Part shown: positions 21,301 to 34,091 of the stretch, piece by piece
Layout: each line of letters starts with the position of its first letter
How positions within the stretch are numbered: the first letter of the stretch is position 1
NCBI GenBank assembly: GCA_029582265.1
Contig: CM055819.1
Location: 27,789,064-27,853,063, forward strand
Origin: Zoroaster sp. YZ-2022
Lineage: Eukaryota; Echinodermata; Asteroidea; Forcipulatida; Zoroasteridae
Reading direction: 5' to 3'
Length of the DNA stretch: 64,000 nt
Made by a program: the position numbers and the translations under genes
The notes under the pieces: model-generated
What the model was told of the DNA's origin: nothing
Databases searched by the model: none
The model's input: only the letters and a program-made list of their open reading frames with translations

Positions 21301-22499
21301 AGCCCTTCATAGTTATGAAGAGAGGGTTGAACGGCATCACAAGCATCTTGCAATTTGTCAAAAAATGTGATGTCAGAGTTCGGAGGCCTGTAGATGATTC
21401 CCACTAACCATCTAGAATGCTTAACAGTCAAAGATAGCCAGATGAGTTCAATGTCCTTTGGATCAAAATGATCAAGATGTACTGGAAGTAATTGATCATT
21501 GACTATTGCCATGATGCCGCCACCTCGACTATCTCTGTCACGACGTACACTTGTATATCCTGGTAGGCATGAAGACATGGTGTCTGTGTCACTGGGTGAC
21601 ATCCATGTCTCGGTGATGAGAACAATGTCCATGGGATTGAGCTCTAGGAAAGAACGGAAGTCATGTTGTTTACTGCGTAAACTACGAGCATTAAAAAGCA
21701 ACCCAGAAATAGTGTTCTTAGGGGGTGCATGATGATGTTGGTTTGAGTCAGCAGTATCAACTGGTTCAGGAGGATCAGTAGTTGTGTCAGCAAAGACACT
21801 CAGGAATGAAGCATCACTACATGACGAAAATGGCAAGAATGCAGAACAGCAGGGACAAAACCAGTCAATTGTACTTGATATAAGCAGGTTGTACTGGTTA
21901 ATGGACATCTCAGGAATGCATTTTTGATGCCAGTACACATTGCAGTCTTCACATAGAAGAGATCTCTGATTGCATTTTACTGGGCGACTACATTTCCCAC
22001 AGGGATCCTTAACAGGACCAGGATTGACTTCAATGTCTCCTGACAATGTAAGGGGTAGGTTAAATGTAGCTATGGAGTTGGGATGATAGTTAATTTGAGC
22101 TTTGCTAAACTTACAACTTGATCTGTGGGTTCCAATTGTTAGTTTGATGGTCAGCCATATTGGATGCACACAGGCAGGTACATGTAGCTTGGTGTAGTCC
22201 ACTGGTTGTTGGAGGGAACAAAGGTTGGCAGGATGGTGACAATGGAATCGGTCAGGTGTGTAATGCAAGATGCAACTGGCTCTGAAGACTGGTAGAAGTT
22301 GAAGAAATTCTGATGGGAAAACACCACAGAATCTGCTTTCCCCAGCATCCAGTCCATCAGTAAAGCAACCATACTGATCAGCAAACACTAATCTATCATG
22401 TGGTATACAATTTACACTACTTTGAGGACTGTAGACAGCAAAATTTGTCACAAATGTGAGAGCCCAGCAAAGAGCTTGCAAGCAAGTAGCCATGTTGGA
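18305..22499 (-). mobile_element. CR1/L2-like non-LTR retrotransposon, 4.2 kb
   Basis: Boundaries come from comparison with unit B, which lacks the element: unit A departs after CGTCG at 18304 and rejoins at TGCGCCCAATG (22500). The 3' end on the minus strand is a TAA/AAT simple repeat (18305-18330), as in CR1, L2 and I-type elements. There is no long terminal repeat. The 5' end lies only about 6 bp before the first Met of the frame, so the element may be 5'-truncated. Bases 18305-18916 are its A-rich 3' UTR. Thirty-five bases present in unit B (33225-33259) are missing at the insertion site. Confidence 0.9.
18917..22493 (-). pseudogene. Retrotransposon polyprotein: 2A motif, PHD finger, APE endonuclease, reverse transcriptase (one frameshift)
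   Basis: Reading starts at Met 22493; the open frame extends to 22532 only through flanking DNA. Residues 1-26 are hydrophobic and signal-like. Residues 151-160 read SGDIEVNPGP, a canonical 2A ribosome-skipping motif (22014-22043). A PHD-type C4HC3 zinc finger follows (C165, C168, C181, C184, H189, C192, C213, C216). An APE-like endonuclease spans about 21715-20990, with TETW, GDFNIN and SDHHAV. Reverse transcriptase starts near LNPHKAPGPDG (about 20400), with YRPIAL, PQGSVLGPLLF and LLFADDT (about 19720-19743). The frame breaks in a C-rich run at about 20019-20027 and the C-terminal half continues in another frame to the stop at 18917. One indel in an otherwise intact element suggests a recent loss or a sequence error. 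Confidence 0.9.
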
Positions 22500-23351
22500 T
22501 GCGCCCAATGTTGTAAGTATAAAATAAACCATTTAAAATAAAGATTAGTTATTTAAGTTAAGTTTGTATCAAGAAGGTAAATTACGGTAATTATTATCGG
22601 TAATTATTTGATTGCAAACTTTACCTGATTATTTCTTCTGAGCATGAGGTTTAACAACGTGTAGTGTTTATTGCTTAAAGGATAATGCATGTATGTGTTA
22701 CTACGGTATACAATATGTCTAGTTATGTTTTTCCTGAGGATAATGGATGATTTAAGTTGAAAAAAAGTAAAATTTGGATATTTAATTTCATGTGTTGATG
22801 CTTGAAGCTGATTGATGTTGAGACAAAGCAAAATTTAGGCAAAGAGAATTAATACACAGGTGACACAATTTTTGATAAACAATTGTTTTAATCAGTATTA
22901 TGTTCATGTAACTAAATTTGAGATAGTTAGTGAATTGTAAATGCTGTTTATCAGATGTTTATTGTTGTTTTTGGTTCGTTTCTATTAAATCACAGATCGA
23001 ACCATGCTGATTGCATCAATTAAGACCATGGAACGGACTGGTAATTAAGGCGCTCTTGGCGTCCTCGTCACTCCCGTGTGTGGTCTTTTTTCGTGCGCTG
23101 CCGTATGTGCCTTGACTATGAAGGCTAAATTTGTTCTGGTATACAGTATGTCTATACACCAGTCATATCTAAAATAACAGATCCATATTGTTGGTGCGTC
23201 ACAGGTTCTATCCTCACCCATTGTTCATCTGCTTATCGGCTAATAATAGGTAAACACCAAATTACTTTCTCCGTGTATTGAGAGACTCGTGATCTTGTAC
23301 GTCATCAGACCTGCTGTTTCTATGGCAACCAGTGACTCCCAAGCTTACAAC
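22500..23351 (+). other. End of unit A: copy of the gene C upstream flank
   Basis: Matches 33260-34113 with few differences. It contains the X-box-like GTTTCTATGGCAAC at 23316-23329 with CGTCATCAGACC before it, but the homology stops at TTACAAC, just before where the leader exon body would follow. It is therefore a promoter fragment without a gene, created by the tandem duplication. A minus-strand open frame at 22604-22831 also exists in the copy but has no recognisable features. Confidence 0.7.
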
Positions 23352-24409
23352 GTGAAAAAAGGGACAAAGAGGTAAAGAGAGGGTTTTAACAGATAACCCC
23401 CTTAACAATATTAAAGAAATATGTGTGTATAATGTCTGGTATTATAATGTTGAGCAAGTCTCTCTGCTCTTTCTAATTACCCTCAGGCCCGTATCGATCG
23501 CTTGTATTCAATTCTATACGTCAATATACTGGACCAACCTACATCAATTACTCACAATATTACCCGCCTGTTGATTCCTGTATACGTGTTTTTTAGAAGC
23601 TGGAAGCATTAGTGGTTAAGTTGGGTCTACATAATTTACCACGTCGAACTCACTGAACCTCTATTGAATATCATATTATATAGGCCCATTTGAAATAATA
23701 GTGTGAAAATTTGAATATATTTAAAACAAAATTGGACCCCTGCAAAAACATCACGGTGACGTGCATGACAACCAATGGATACGAAAAAGCCTTCGAATAT
23801 CTGCAATTACGTCTTGTATTTTGTGTGATAATTTAAAAAAAATACATGAAAGTACACTTGTTGTAATTTGATGAGTGATATCAAACCTTATTTTGACATC
23901 CTTCTGTCTGTGGTGTTATCGTGTTGGTATCTATCTGAATTGTCGCTTGAATGCGTTTTTATTAATTTAATTGTTGACCCTTTCACATTTTTGGTGGTTT
24001 AATGTCTATCTCGATTCAAAGCATAATCGAAGAAGCAGTTTTGACAACATATTTTACCTTCTCTTGTAAACCAAATGGTAATATCATATTTTTATGTAGT
24101 CGTCAATGCGTCCAACTCTCCGAAATTTTAATTGATGCATCATCCGCAGACAATTAAAATATGTAGTTCTTTTGGCGGGAAAGGACCTCGAATTCAGTTA
24201 AACACGCTAAAGTACATATAGGCGTTACATCATTTTCATTTTATTCTGATATCGTTGTTTCTTATACACCATCCAAGCATATAAAATAACAATGATCATA
24301 TCGCTGGTACGTCGCTGTCATTATCATCAGGTAGTTCCACCCATTTGTATCGGCTTATTCGCTGCAGTTATCGGCTTGTCAATTACTAAGATACATACGC
24401 AAACCTGCT

Positions 24410-24423
24410 GTTCCTATGGCAAC
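24410..24423 (+). promoter_or_regulatory. X-box-like site, gene B
   Basis: GTTCCTATGGCAAC, identical to the site in gene A and at the same distance from the leader exon, which ends at 24667. Confidence 0.45.
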
Positions 24424-27400
24424 CAGTGACTCTCAAGCTTACGCACCAATCAAATTCGTCTGTCGACGTGGTATCGCGCTCTAGGCCTAACACTGAAATC
24501 AGGCATGAGTGGAATTGTTAAAAAACTAAATCACAGCGTTGTTGCATAGCGTTGTTATTCATCACCCAATAGTCAATGATTGTGGACCGCTAGATCAACT
24601 AAAGCGATATCTTTGTAGAAAACATTTAATAAATGCAGAACAATTTTCATTAATCGCTATGTAACAGGTGAGTTGAATCAACGTTGGATTATACATTGTA
24701 AGTATTGAGTTTCAGTACTGGCTTATGTTCAATGAGACCGTCTTGTACCTTATTGATGAACAGTATACTGAAACCAATGGCAATTATTTCTTGTTACGAT
24801 TGGGGGAGGAGGAAGTATGGGTCAGGACCAATAAGCCCAACTATACCCCTCAACACCAATCTCAACCGATAAATCCCCAATTGTTTTCGGCTACGTTACA
24901 GGGGTGTAGACCTATGCTTATTGTATAAAATTAGTCTTAGAACAAACAGGTCTAAATGCGCTTATCAGGGTGACTGTAGTATAAAATGCAATGGAATATT
25001 GTAATAACATTTGTGCTCTATAGATAAGTTTTTAGGGAGACCATCTCAATGGCAGCAATACAATATTAATTGGTTTGCTTATTCTTATTGATTTTTTTCC
25101 TCAGATCCAAAATGAGGAACGGACAACATATCAGCATAGCATGCATCTTAATAGGTAATGATTTTTTTCATTTCGTTCAGAAGGTTCACATCCCTGTATG
25201 ATAAACATACAATTCAATATGCCCTGTTGTGCGTACATCACAGCAAAAATATATGTACAGTTCTTTGCATTTTTAAGGTGAATTCCAGGGTAAATAATAA
25301 TATTTCATCTGATTTAAAAAGAACATTTTATATTAAACGTACATGGTACACATCAGGGAGTTGATTCTAATTTTTCTATCAAAAACAAAATGCGAGTCCA
25401 TTGTATTCCCAAGTATAGAGTCCGTGTTGTTTGAAAAATTATGCAACATCCGGGTGTTTTAACCTTAAAGAATTTTTTTAGGCTTTTGTAAAATTTCAAA
25501 AATGGCCATCCAGCAACTTTGTTTAAAAGATGCAACTATTACAATGTACGGAAGCGTTAAAGGGCCACAACCAAAACAAAAATTTCAAGTTACTATCTCG
25601 CCGCGGCGAGTTACTATCTCGCCGCGGCGAGTTACTATCTCGCCGCGGCGAGTTAGTAACGAGGTTTCGGTTGCACACGGTTAGCGGAACAGCGACTTTT
25701 AGTAGCTGTGACGTCATCACTCTTTGCGCACTAATGACGTTTTACTCAATCTGTCAAAGTGTGAAAGTGTCGTCAACATATGGAACGCCACAGCTGCCTT
25801 CGGTGCCCATATCGCTTCATTCGGCCGATTCACCATTTCATTCGGCCGATTCACCATTTCATTCGGCCGATTCACCATTTCATTCAGCCGATTCACCATT
25901 TCATTCTGCTATATCACCATTTCATTCGGCTACTCATCATTTCATTTGCCCAATCATCATTTCATTTGGCTAGTCTTCATTTCGTTCGCCTTTTCGTCAT
26001 TTCATTCGGCTAGTCGTCATTTCATATTCGGCCATTCACCATTTCATTTGCCCAATCATCATTTCATTCGGCTAGTCTTCATTTCGTTCGGCTTTTCATC
26101 ATTTCATTCGGCTAATCATCATTTCATTCGGCTATTCACCATTTCATTTGCCACCAAGATCAAACTAGCCGCGGATTCAACCGCGGATTCAGCTGCAGGT
26201 TTTCTCACGGATTTAACCGGATCGGGTCAGTTTAAAAACTGGATAGATGTAAATTTAAAACCCACGATCAGGTTGGTCCAGTGCGTGTGAATACTGCACT
26301 CAATACGGTACGTTTCCACACGGCCGGGCGCAGGCGAAATTAAATGATGATTGCGCCCAGCCTCTGTCGTTAAAAGCGTAATCTTATAACGCCAAAACCA
26401 CGATAAGCCCTAAGGTGAAATGTCATCTCCATAATTCCAAAAGTTAACAAAAAATAACATTAAATGGGGCACAAATTGTTTTAACTTTTGATGAGTTGGT
26501 CACAATTACTCAGCTTTGTTTAACTGTGTAATATATACACGGCATATACCGGCGATAATGATACATATTCTAGAGTCCCTTTAATTATGAAATATTAATC
26601 GTATCAAGCCAAAACCATGATATGCCCTAAGTTGAAATGTAAACTTCATAATTCATTAACAAAAATTAACATTAAAGGGGGCACAAATTGTTTTAACTTT
26701 TGACGAGTTGGTCATAATTAAAGTGACGCTAGAATATGTACCATTATCGCCGGTATATGCCGTGTATAGTTACACAATGCAGAGTATTTGTGACCAACTC
26801 ATCAAAAGTTAAAACAATTTGTGCCCCCTATAATGTTAATTTTTGTTAACGAATTATGGAGATGACATTTCACCTTAGGGCATATCGTGGTTTTGGCGTT
26901 ATAAGATTACGCTTTTAACGACAGAGGCTGGGCGCAATCATTTCATTTCGCCTGCGCCCGGCCGTGTGGAAACGTACCGTATTGAGTGCAGTATTCACAC
27001 GCACTGGACCAACCTGATCGTGGGTTTTAAATTTACATCTATCCAGTTTTTAAACTGACCCGATCCGGTTAAATCCGTGAGAAAACCTGCAGCTGAATCC
27101 GCGGTTGAATCCGCGGTTGAATCCGCGGCTAGTTTGATCTTGGTGGCAAATGAAATGGTGAATAGCCGAATGAAATGATGACTATCCGAATGAAATGATG
27201 AAAAGCCGAACGAAATGACGAAAAGGCGAACGAAATGAAGACTAGCCAAATGAAATGATGATTGGGCAAATGAAATGATGAGTAGCCGAATGAAATGGTG
27301 ATATAGCAGAATGAAATGGTGAATCGGCCGAATGAAATGGTGAATCGGCCGAATGAAATGGTGAATCGGCCGAATGAAGCGATATGGGCACCGAAGGCAG

Positions 27401-29894
27401 CTGTGGCGTTCCATATGTTGACGACACTTTCACACTTTGACAGATTGAGTAAAACGTCATTAGTGCGCAAAGAGTGATGACGTCACAGCTACTAAAAGTC
27501 GCTGTTCCGCTAACCGTGTGCAACCGAAACCTCGCTACTAACTCGCCGCGGCGAGATAGTAACTCGCCGCGGCGAGATACTAACTCGCCGCGGCGAGATA
27601 CTAACTCGCCGCGGCGAGATACTAACTCGCCGCGTCGAGATAGTATCTCGCCGCGGCGAGATAGTAACTTGAATTTTTTTTTTGGGTTGTGGCCCTTTAA
27701 CGCTTCCGTAACAATGAAACTTGGCTGGTTTTATGATTATTATAGACTATTTCTTGAAAACTATAGAGGGTTGAAATTAATGTACGTTTCCAAGTACCAC
27801 TGATACCTGAATTCCCTTTAAGACTTTTGATATCAAAAACCTGGTACAATATTGGTAATCTAGATAATTAAGATATAGCAATGATTACAAACTGTAAATA
27901 TTAATGTCATGATGTTGCTCACGTTACAGGTGCTACATGTATATGCATGGTGTTCTCAGATCACGTCTGTTTCATTGGTACCGTGTACAGCAATGATGTA
28001 GGGTCTTTCCGCTGGGTCTTGCCCTACCAGGATCCGTGCGTCTGCACTGCCATACGACTTGGTGGACATTTGCCCTACAAGCCTGCGACTGGTCACTATC
28101 TGGAGGGACTCTTTCTTAGCGAGGACTCGGATAAAATCCTCAAGTTCTTCGGTTGCCCCGGTAAGACGTCAGCGTCTATTTTTTCGTTATTTGGTTTAAG
28201 AACAAACCATTAATTGTCCAAAAATATTGTAAGCTTTGCATGGTGGAAAAAACAGTGTTATCCTATATCATTAGGTAGGTTTCTTGCAAAAACTAAAAAG
28301 GGTTTTTGTAAAATCTCCCTTTACATAATGATGAATGATCTTTTCAACCACATTTGTATACTTGCATTGTCACTTTCCTCCTCCTCAAACTTGTTCACTC
28401 CCAAATATCATATTCACAACTGATAATTATAATTATTATGTAAGCCCTGGTTGCCTTCATGAATTTCATTCTGTTGGTTATAAACAAGAACCCTTCCACC
28501 TTCTTCAATAGTTGGAATTATAACTTATTTCCTTTGAATGTGTTTATTTCCGTTGTCTTCAGTTGGTTGTGATAAACCATTGGGAATAGAGAACGGTATT
28601 CCACTGAAGATACAAGACGAATATTTCACAGCGTCGTCTCTCGACCAAAATGGGAATGACCAAACCTTGTCCGCTGCATCGGCTAGACTGAACTATAGAG
28701 GAGGTAATAACGTTATCGGTGGGTGGAAACCCGATAACAAGGATAATGCTTGGATTCAGGTGCAGCTTGGGAGGAATGCAAACGTTTCCGGGGTCATCAC
28801 GCAAGGTCGCGATGGTGATGGTGATGGGAGTGGAAAGCAGAATTGGGTCACCCAATTCAAGGTCATGTACACTACGATGGAGAACTCCAATCTAGTGTAT
28901 GTGAAGTCCCAAAATGGTACAGCGCAGGTAGGTCATGTTAATGTAATTGAATACATGAACCACTATTCCACTGGAAGAAGTCCTGTACACTACCGGATTG
29001 ATTACTTATAGTAAGACTAATTGCGGTGACACCTGTGAAATTCTCTCAATTAAGTAGTAATTCTGGAGGTTACAACTCAAACGTTTCAATCAGTATGCTC
29101 TGATCGTCCTCATGAGAACCTTGATCATAGCATACTGGTCGAAACGTCGAGTTATAACCTCCAGTTCTTTTCAGAACTAATTACTACTCAACTGAGAGAA
29201 TTTCACATGGTGTCACCGCAATTAGTCTTACTTATCCTCTTCACCATGCAAAGCTACAAGTTTTACTGATTACTTATACTTAATTTAAATCCCTGACAGC
29301 GATTGTACCGGTCAAATAATCGCACGCATATAAACATTTTCTTTCATAAATGACAGTGGTCAATTATTTGTGTGAACATAAAATAAATTTCTTCTTTTCA
29401 GCAAGAAAATTAGCAACTATTGGAAACATGCCAATGACATTGCGAAAAACATGTGCTGATTGGAAAATTTTGAAGAAATTTAGAAGAAAAAAAATCATAG
29501 CGGCTCTTAATATTTGGCTATTACACGTGTCGTATGATTATTGATTATACAAATTATTTCTTAAAGGGAGGGCATAACATTGGTAATTACCTGCTACAAA
29601 AATACAACTTTCAAAAGGTTTGATTAAATTGATTGGTGTACAAGTATTATCTTGATTCAAAGAAAGTAAGCATACTCAGAGAAGCAGTTTAGCCGATACC
29701 TTTGTACATTTGCTGTCACTCCAACTCAAAATGTGTAACTTATCTGACAGATCTTTGTCGGCAACACTGACGGTAACACACAGGTGACCAACCTCTTCTG
29801 GCAACCAGTCCTGGCAAACAGTATTCGCATTGTACCCACGGCTTATGAGGACAAAGTTGTTCTTCGCTTCGAATTACTGGGATGCCTGCCATGA
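24424..29894 (+). CDS. Secreted F5/8 type C (discoidin) domain protein, copy B
   Basis: Coding exons 25112-25154, 27930-28160, 28563-28927 and 29751-29894 have the same lengths (43, 231, 365, 144 bp) as in gene A and join to 260 residues. A leader exon ends at 24667 and splices to 25105; its 5' start is approximate. The protein is almost identical to copy A. One clear difference is Lys for Glu in the LSEDSD(E/K)IL stretch of the N-terminal region; most other changes I noticed are silent. Signal peptide, cysteine-containing N-terminal region and complete F5/8C domain are all intact, so this is a functional-looking recent duplicate, not a pseudogene. An ATTAAA signal lies at 30021. Intron 1 holds the foldback element and intron 3 the short inverted-repeat element. 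Confidence 0.88.
25541..27716. mobile_element. Foldback DNA element with 6-bp target duplication (copy in gene B)
   Basis: Element 25547-27710 (2164 bp), flanked by ACAATG at 25541-25546 and 27711-27716. It sits at the same position as in gene A, so it was carried along by the duplication. The CTCGCCGCGGCGAG arrays differ from gene A: three units on the left (25597-25652), six on the right (27542-27660). The 21-bp arrays lie at about 25815-26157 and 27145-27380. Confidence 0.88.
29010..29232. mobile_element. Short inverted-repeat element (MITE) in intron 3, gene B
   Basis: Copy of the element at 14057-14292, 223 bp long. Fourteen bases (AGTTCTGAAAAGAA) are missing from its left arm, so the arms no longer pair fully there. 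Confidence 0.75.
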
Positions 29895-32800
29895 TCAATC
29901 GTCTTGAACAGGGAACACGTAGGCCTACATAACGCTAGTCTGCACTTTGAAGGTCGATTTTCGAATTCAAGTAATTAATTCATGATAAAGTAATTTTTAT
30001 GTATTGAAAGCATTATAGATATTAAATATTTGTTATAGAAAGCGTCCATAGACCGTGGCGCACTTATGAAAAAAAATGCCGCGTGGGAAGCTTTTATTCA
30101 GTGGGTTTGTTTACAATATTGAAGATGTAGTTGTTTCTTGATTTTAAACCATAGAGAGGAAAAAATAAATGTCGAGTGCCTTTCCTGATCATATAATGCG
30201 GGTCTCTTGGACAAGCTGCTTTCGATAATATGATAATACTGACATAAACCATTGTAATCAGGCTCAGATCATGGCTATTCTAATTGAGTTCATTTCGCTT
30301 TTGTACTTCTGTCAGCGACTTGACATTAATGAGACATCATTTTACATTCATAGCGCCCTCTATTGGTATCATTCAATTCACCTTCATAATTATGATATGA
30401 AATACTGTGAAAACAAATAACACTATTCTGACAATACAAACCAACATATAAGCCTATAAAAACTGTTCACTTTCTACAATTCAGCTGTGCCTTATATCAT
30501 TGTCACTGTTAGTTTAATTAATGAATGTATGAAAGAATAGCAAGCAATAAAGAATAATAAACCTTACATTTATTCTCAGTTGCAATTCTGTATTTGTATT
30601 GATCGTCTTTTTGTTAAAATAGCAGCAATCCTTGTGTGAATCCTTATTACAATAACTAAATAACAGTGAACAGGGAAGCTGGTGATTTGCATCGTAAATG
30701 AATAAATCACAATAAGGAATATATGAAATGATATGATAGTTGATGAATAGCCATTGGCGGATCCAGACTACTTTTTGATAAATTTACCATACGTTTTTAC
30801 ATGTGTTCTTTCCCTTTCTGACCGCCCTGTGTCCGCCCCTGAGGTTTTTATGAATTTCATAAACAAAACATTGCATTTTCTATAACATCCTAGTCCGTAA
30901 CATTTCAGATGTGGATTTCTCGTGTTTTCCCCTAGATAGCTTCATTGTTCTAATGAATCAATCAACCCATTACATCACAATGTATGTATAAGGTAATGAT
31001 AAACTTAGCAAACAGATATATGATTCATGGCCCCTCGAGATGTTCTTTATTTCACCCCTGTAAAACGTTTACTGGAAAATAAGTGCACGAGAAGGCAATG
31101 AATATACTCTAATTACACACATTTTCATCAGTAAATCAGACCATCGCTAAGGCTGGGACGCCCTCTTGTGTCAACTCTATATTGATAGGAAAATGGATCT
31201 ACTGAATACACACACATTGTTCGAATCGTCAAAGAGATGAGATTTATAACGCCCCCTTTTGTCAACTTTACAGCGTACATATACTGATGGGAGAAGTGAA
31301 ACCACTGATCAGGCTACCAACGATAAATAAGATATAAATATAATAAAATAAAATAAAGAAAGCTGGTAAGCATACTCGTAGAAGCAGTTTTGCAAACATC
31401 ACCAAAATAGTGTATCTTACATTCACAATAGATTATAATATCATATGTATTTGCATATAGTTCAACCAGAAGTCTATTACCTACATGTAGGTAACATAGA
31501 CGTCTGATGCAACTGATTCTCTCATATTTGAAGCCAGTATGACACATTTGGTAAAAAATGTCTGTAAATGCATTCATACTTGATACAAATCTAGAAAAAT
31601 GTATACAAACTATATGTGAACGTTTCAGCTTATTTCACTGCAGACACCACTAATCAGAGAGATTCTTCTCCTGGCCAGGACTGTTATTCTTGTGCTTGAA
31701 GATAGTGTAACGTTACATAGCCATTATAGTTTTGGTGTCTAGACATTACCTTTGAAAATATTAACTCATTGCATTGGCCTATTAATTATCTTCATAATAA
31801 ATCACTAAATACTTAACTATTTAGTTTTAGTAACAATCTCCATGCCTATGGTATTTATTTTAATATTTTGTTTATTTAATTTTTATCATAGCCTATCAAG
31901 TAGTATAGCCATATATCTGTCGTGCGTGGGGTAGTCGTGCGGGTTATGTCATATCATGGGTCTTGCTCCCAACCAGCGTCCCCTCTAATCGACACACAAT
32001 ATATACCGCCGACGCTTATCCCCATGATGCCCTAACAAGACAGTGTAGCCATACTCGTTCCCACGCTCGTTGTGCGTGGGCGCATACGGAGACAAACTGA
32101 CACACTTCGTGTAGTTAATAGACGTCATAGCCCTAAAACAGTAAATTTTATTCAGTGCCATTGATTGTCAACACGACTCTTTAATTAAAACTAAGCTCGC
32201 ACCCGTATCGATCGTTTTTACCTATTATATTACTCTCATAATACTATAACCGTACATTACGAATACCTATCTGTTGACCCAATGACCCGCCCATTGATTA
32301 ACCTTGACCAAGGCGCGACGGAACGGTTTGGTCGCAAACATGTGTACACGGTATGTATCCATATGCATACACATGTACATGTGCATGTACAAGGGACCTA
32401 TGATTGGCCATCATTTAAAATAAACCGCCCACAAATAAACAATTCTCGCACGAGGAATTTCCATTGGGATTGCGACAGGAAAATAAAGAAACACTTAAAC
32501 TCTCGATAACGGAAGGATCAAGGCTATTGTTTCAGTTCGAACGTACGAGGTCGCAATGCACAACCGTATCCACGACTCAGTTATCGATCTTGCTGTACAT
32601 TGTACGTGTGTGGATTTTATCCGGAGACGGCGCACCTCGTTTGCTGAATTTCTTGGGCCAGAAATCGGTACGGGCTACCCACTGATTCGTATTTCGTGTA
32701 TAATTCAAGTTATTTAGAAGCTGAACACATAACGGGTACAAGATTGGCCAGCATGTTAAACATCCTATTCGTATTTTTTCTAGCCTTTAGTCAAGTCGCA

Positions 32801-33259
32801 CGCGGCAACCCGGAACACAACGCCCGATTTAAAAAGACCACGCACACGATTGGCGAAACCACAATCTGCCTTTACCACCAGTCTGTTCTGAGGACACTAC
32901 TACTAAAGTATTCATAAGCCTCCAGCAAAATGAATAATTTATACATGCAAATTTATTTAAACCAATCACCGTAAGGAAAATGTTGGGCTCGTCTATATTA
33001 AAATAAGTGATACCATAACAAATTAGTTACATAATGCATTATGTGTTAAGTATTTTCTCTACCAAATCGGAAGGGAAATAGGCCTATAAAGAACAATGTT
33101 GCGGATAACATGTACTAGTAATTTAGCAATGTGACGTCATAGGCGTGAGTTATTCTTTGGTCTAATGAGGGCGCTGTTGTGCGTCATTCGCCAGATATAG
33201 TTTGTAGACACCATACTATCGTCGTGACTAACTCCATTGATTTTTGTCCCTTTTTTGAA
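29895..33259. other. 3' flank of gene B, no strongly supported gene
   Basis: Counterpart of 14955-18304 with small indels. Apart from the weak small-peptide candidate at 32753-32917 I see only AT-rich non-coding sequence. Bases 33225-33259 are the stretch absent from unit A at the retrotransposon insertion. Confidence 0.5.
32753..32917 (+). CDS. Candidate small secreted peptide, 54 residues (weak)
   Basis: The frame begins MLNILFVFFLAFSQVARG, a good signal peptide ending in a small-residue cleavage site, followed by a basic tail (NPEHNARFKKTTHT) and two Cys-free or Cys-poor segments. It could be the first exon of a longer gene or chance. In unit A the same stretch has seven T instead of six after GTA (about 17853), which shifts the frame to a stop straight after the hydrophobic run. 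The T run followed by CTAG also looks like a splice acceptor, so the frame may be a coincidence inside an intron. Function unknown. Confidence 0.22.
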   Translation: MLNILFVFFLAFSQVARGNPEHNARFKKTTHTIGETTICLYHQSVLRTLLLKYS

Positions 33260-34077
33260 TGCGCCCAATGTTGTAAGTATAAAATAAACCATTTAAAATA
33301 AAGATTAGTTATTTAAGTTAAGTTTGTATCAAGAAGGTAAATTACGGTAATTATTATCGGTAATTATTTGATTGCAAACTTTACCTGTTTATTTCTTCTG
33401 AGCATGAGGTTTAACAACGTGTAGTGTTTATTGCTTAAAGGATAATGCATGTATGTGTTACTACGGTATACGATATGTATAGTTATGTTTTTCCTGAGGA
33501 TAATGGATGATTTAAGTTGAAAAAAAGTTAAATTTGGAGATTTAATTTCATGTGTTGATGCTTGAAGCTGATTGATGTTGAGACAAAGCAAAATTTAGGC
33601 AAAGAGAATTAATACACAGGTGACACAATTTTTGATAAACAATTGTTTTAATCAGTATTATGTTCATGTAACTAAATTTGAGATAGTTAGTGAATTGTAA
33701 ATGCTGTTTATCAGATGTTTATTGTTGTTTTTTGGTTCGTTTCTATTAAATCACAGATCGAACCATGCTGATTGCATCAATTAAGACCATGGAACGGAAT
33801 GGTAATTAAGGCGCTCTTGGCGTCCTCGTCACTCCCGTGTGTGGTCTTTTTTCGTGCGCTGCCGTATATGTGCCTTGACTATGAAGGCTAAATTTGTTCT
33901 GTATACAGTATGTCTATACACCAGTCATATCTAAAATAACAGATCCATGTTGTTGGTGCGTCACAGGTTCTATCCTCACCCATTGTTCATCTGCTTATCG
34001 GCTAATAATAGGTAAACACCAAATTACTTTCTCCGTGTATTGAGAGACTCGTGATCTTGTACGTCATCAGACCTACT

Positions 34078-34091
34078 GTTTCTATGGCAAC
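34078..34091 (+). promoter_or_regulatory. X-box-like site, gene C
   Basis: GTTTCTATGGCAAC followed by CAGTGACTC, with ACGTCATCAGACC just upstream. It is placed like the sites in front of the other leader exons. Confidence 0.45.

Larger units (their letters stand above)
8427..23351 (+). repeat. Tandem duplication, unit A (~10.7 kb plus inserted retrotransposon)
   Basis: Sequence from GTGAAAAAAGGGACAAAGAG at 8427 matches 23352 onward nearly base for base through the whole F5/8C gene and its 3' flank, up to CTATCGTCG at 18304. After the retrotransposon (18305-22499) the match resumes at 22500 and runs to TTTACAAC/CTTACAAC at 23351. Unit B covers 23352-34113. The end of each unit (22500-23351 and 33260-34113) is the upstream flank of the third gene, which explains how the repeat arose: a head-to-tail duplication of a segment ending in front of the third gene. 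Confidence 0.9.

Noticed and set aside
20800..21732. Plus-strand frames of 60-77 codons
   Set aside because: Antisense shadows of the retrotransposon endonuclease and finger region.
22604..22831. 75-codon minus-strand frame conserved at 33364-33591
   Set aside because: No domain, signal or splice context; kept only because the units are young duplicates.
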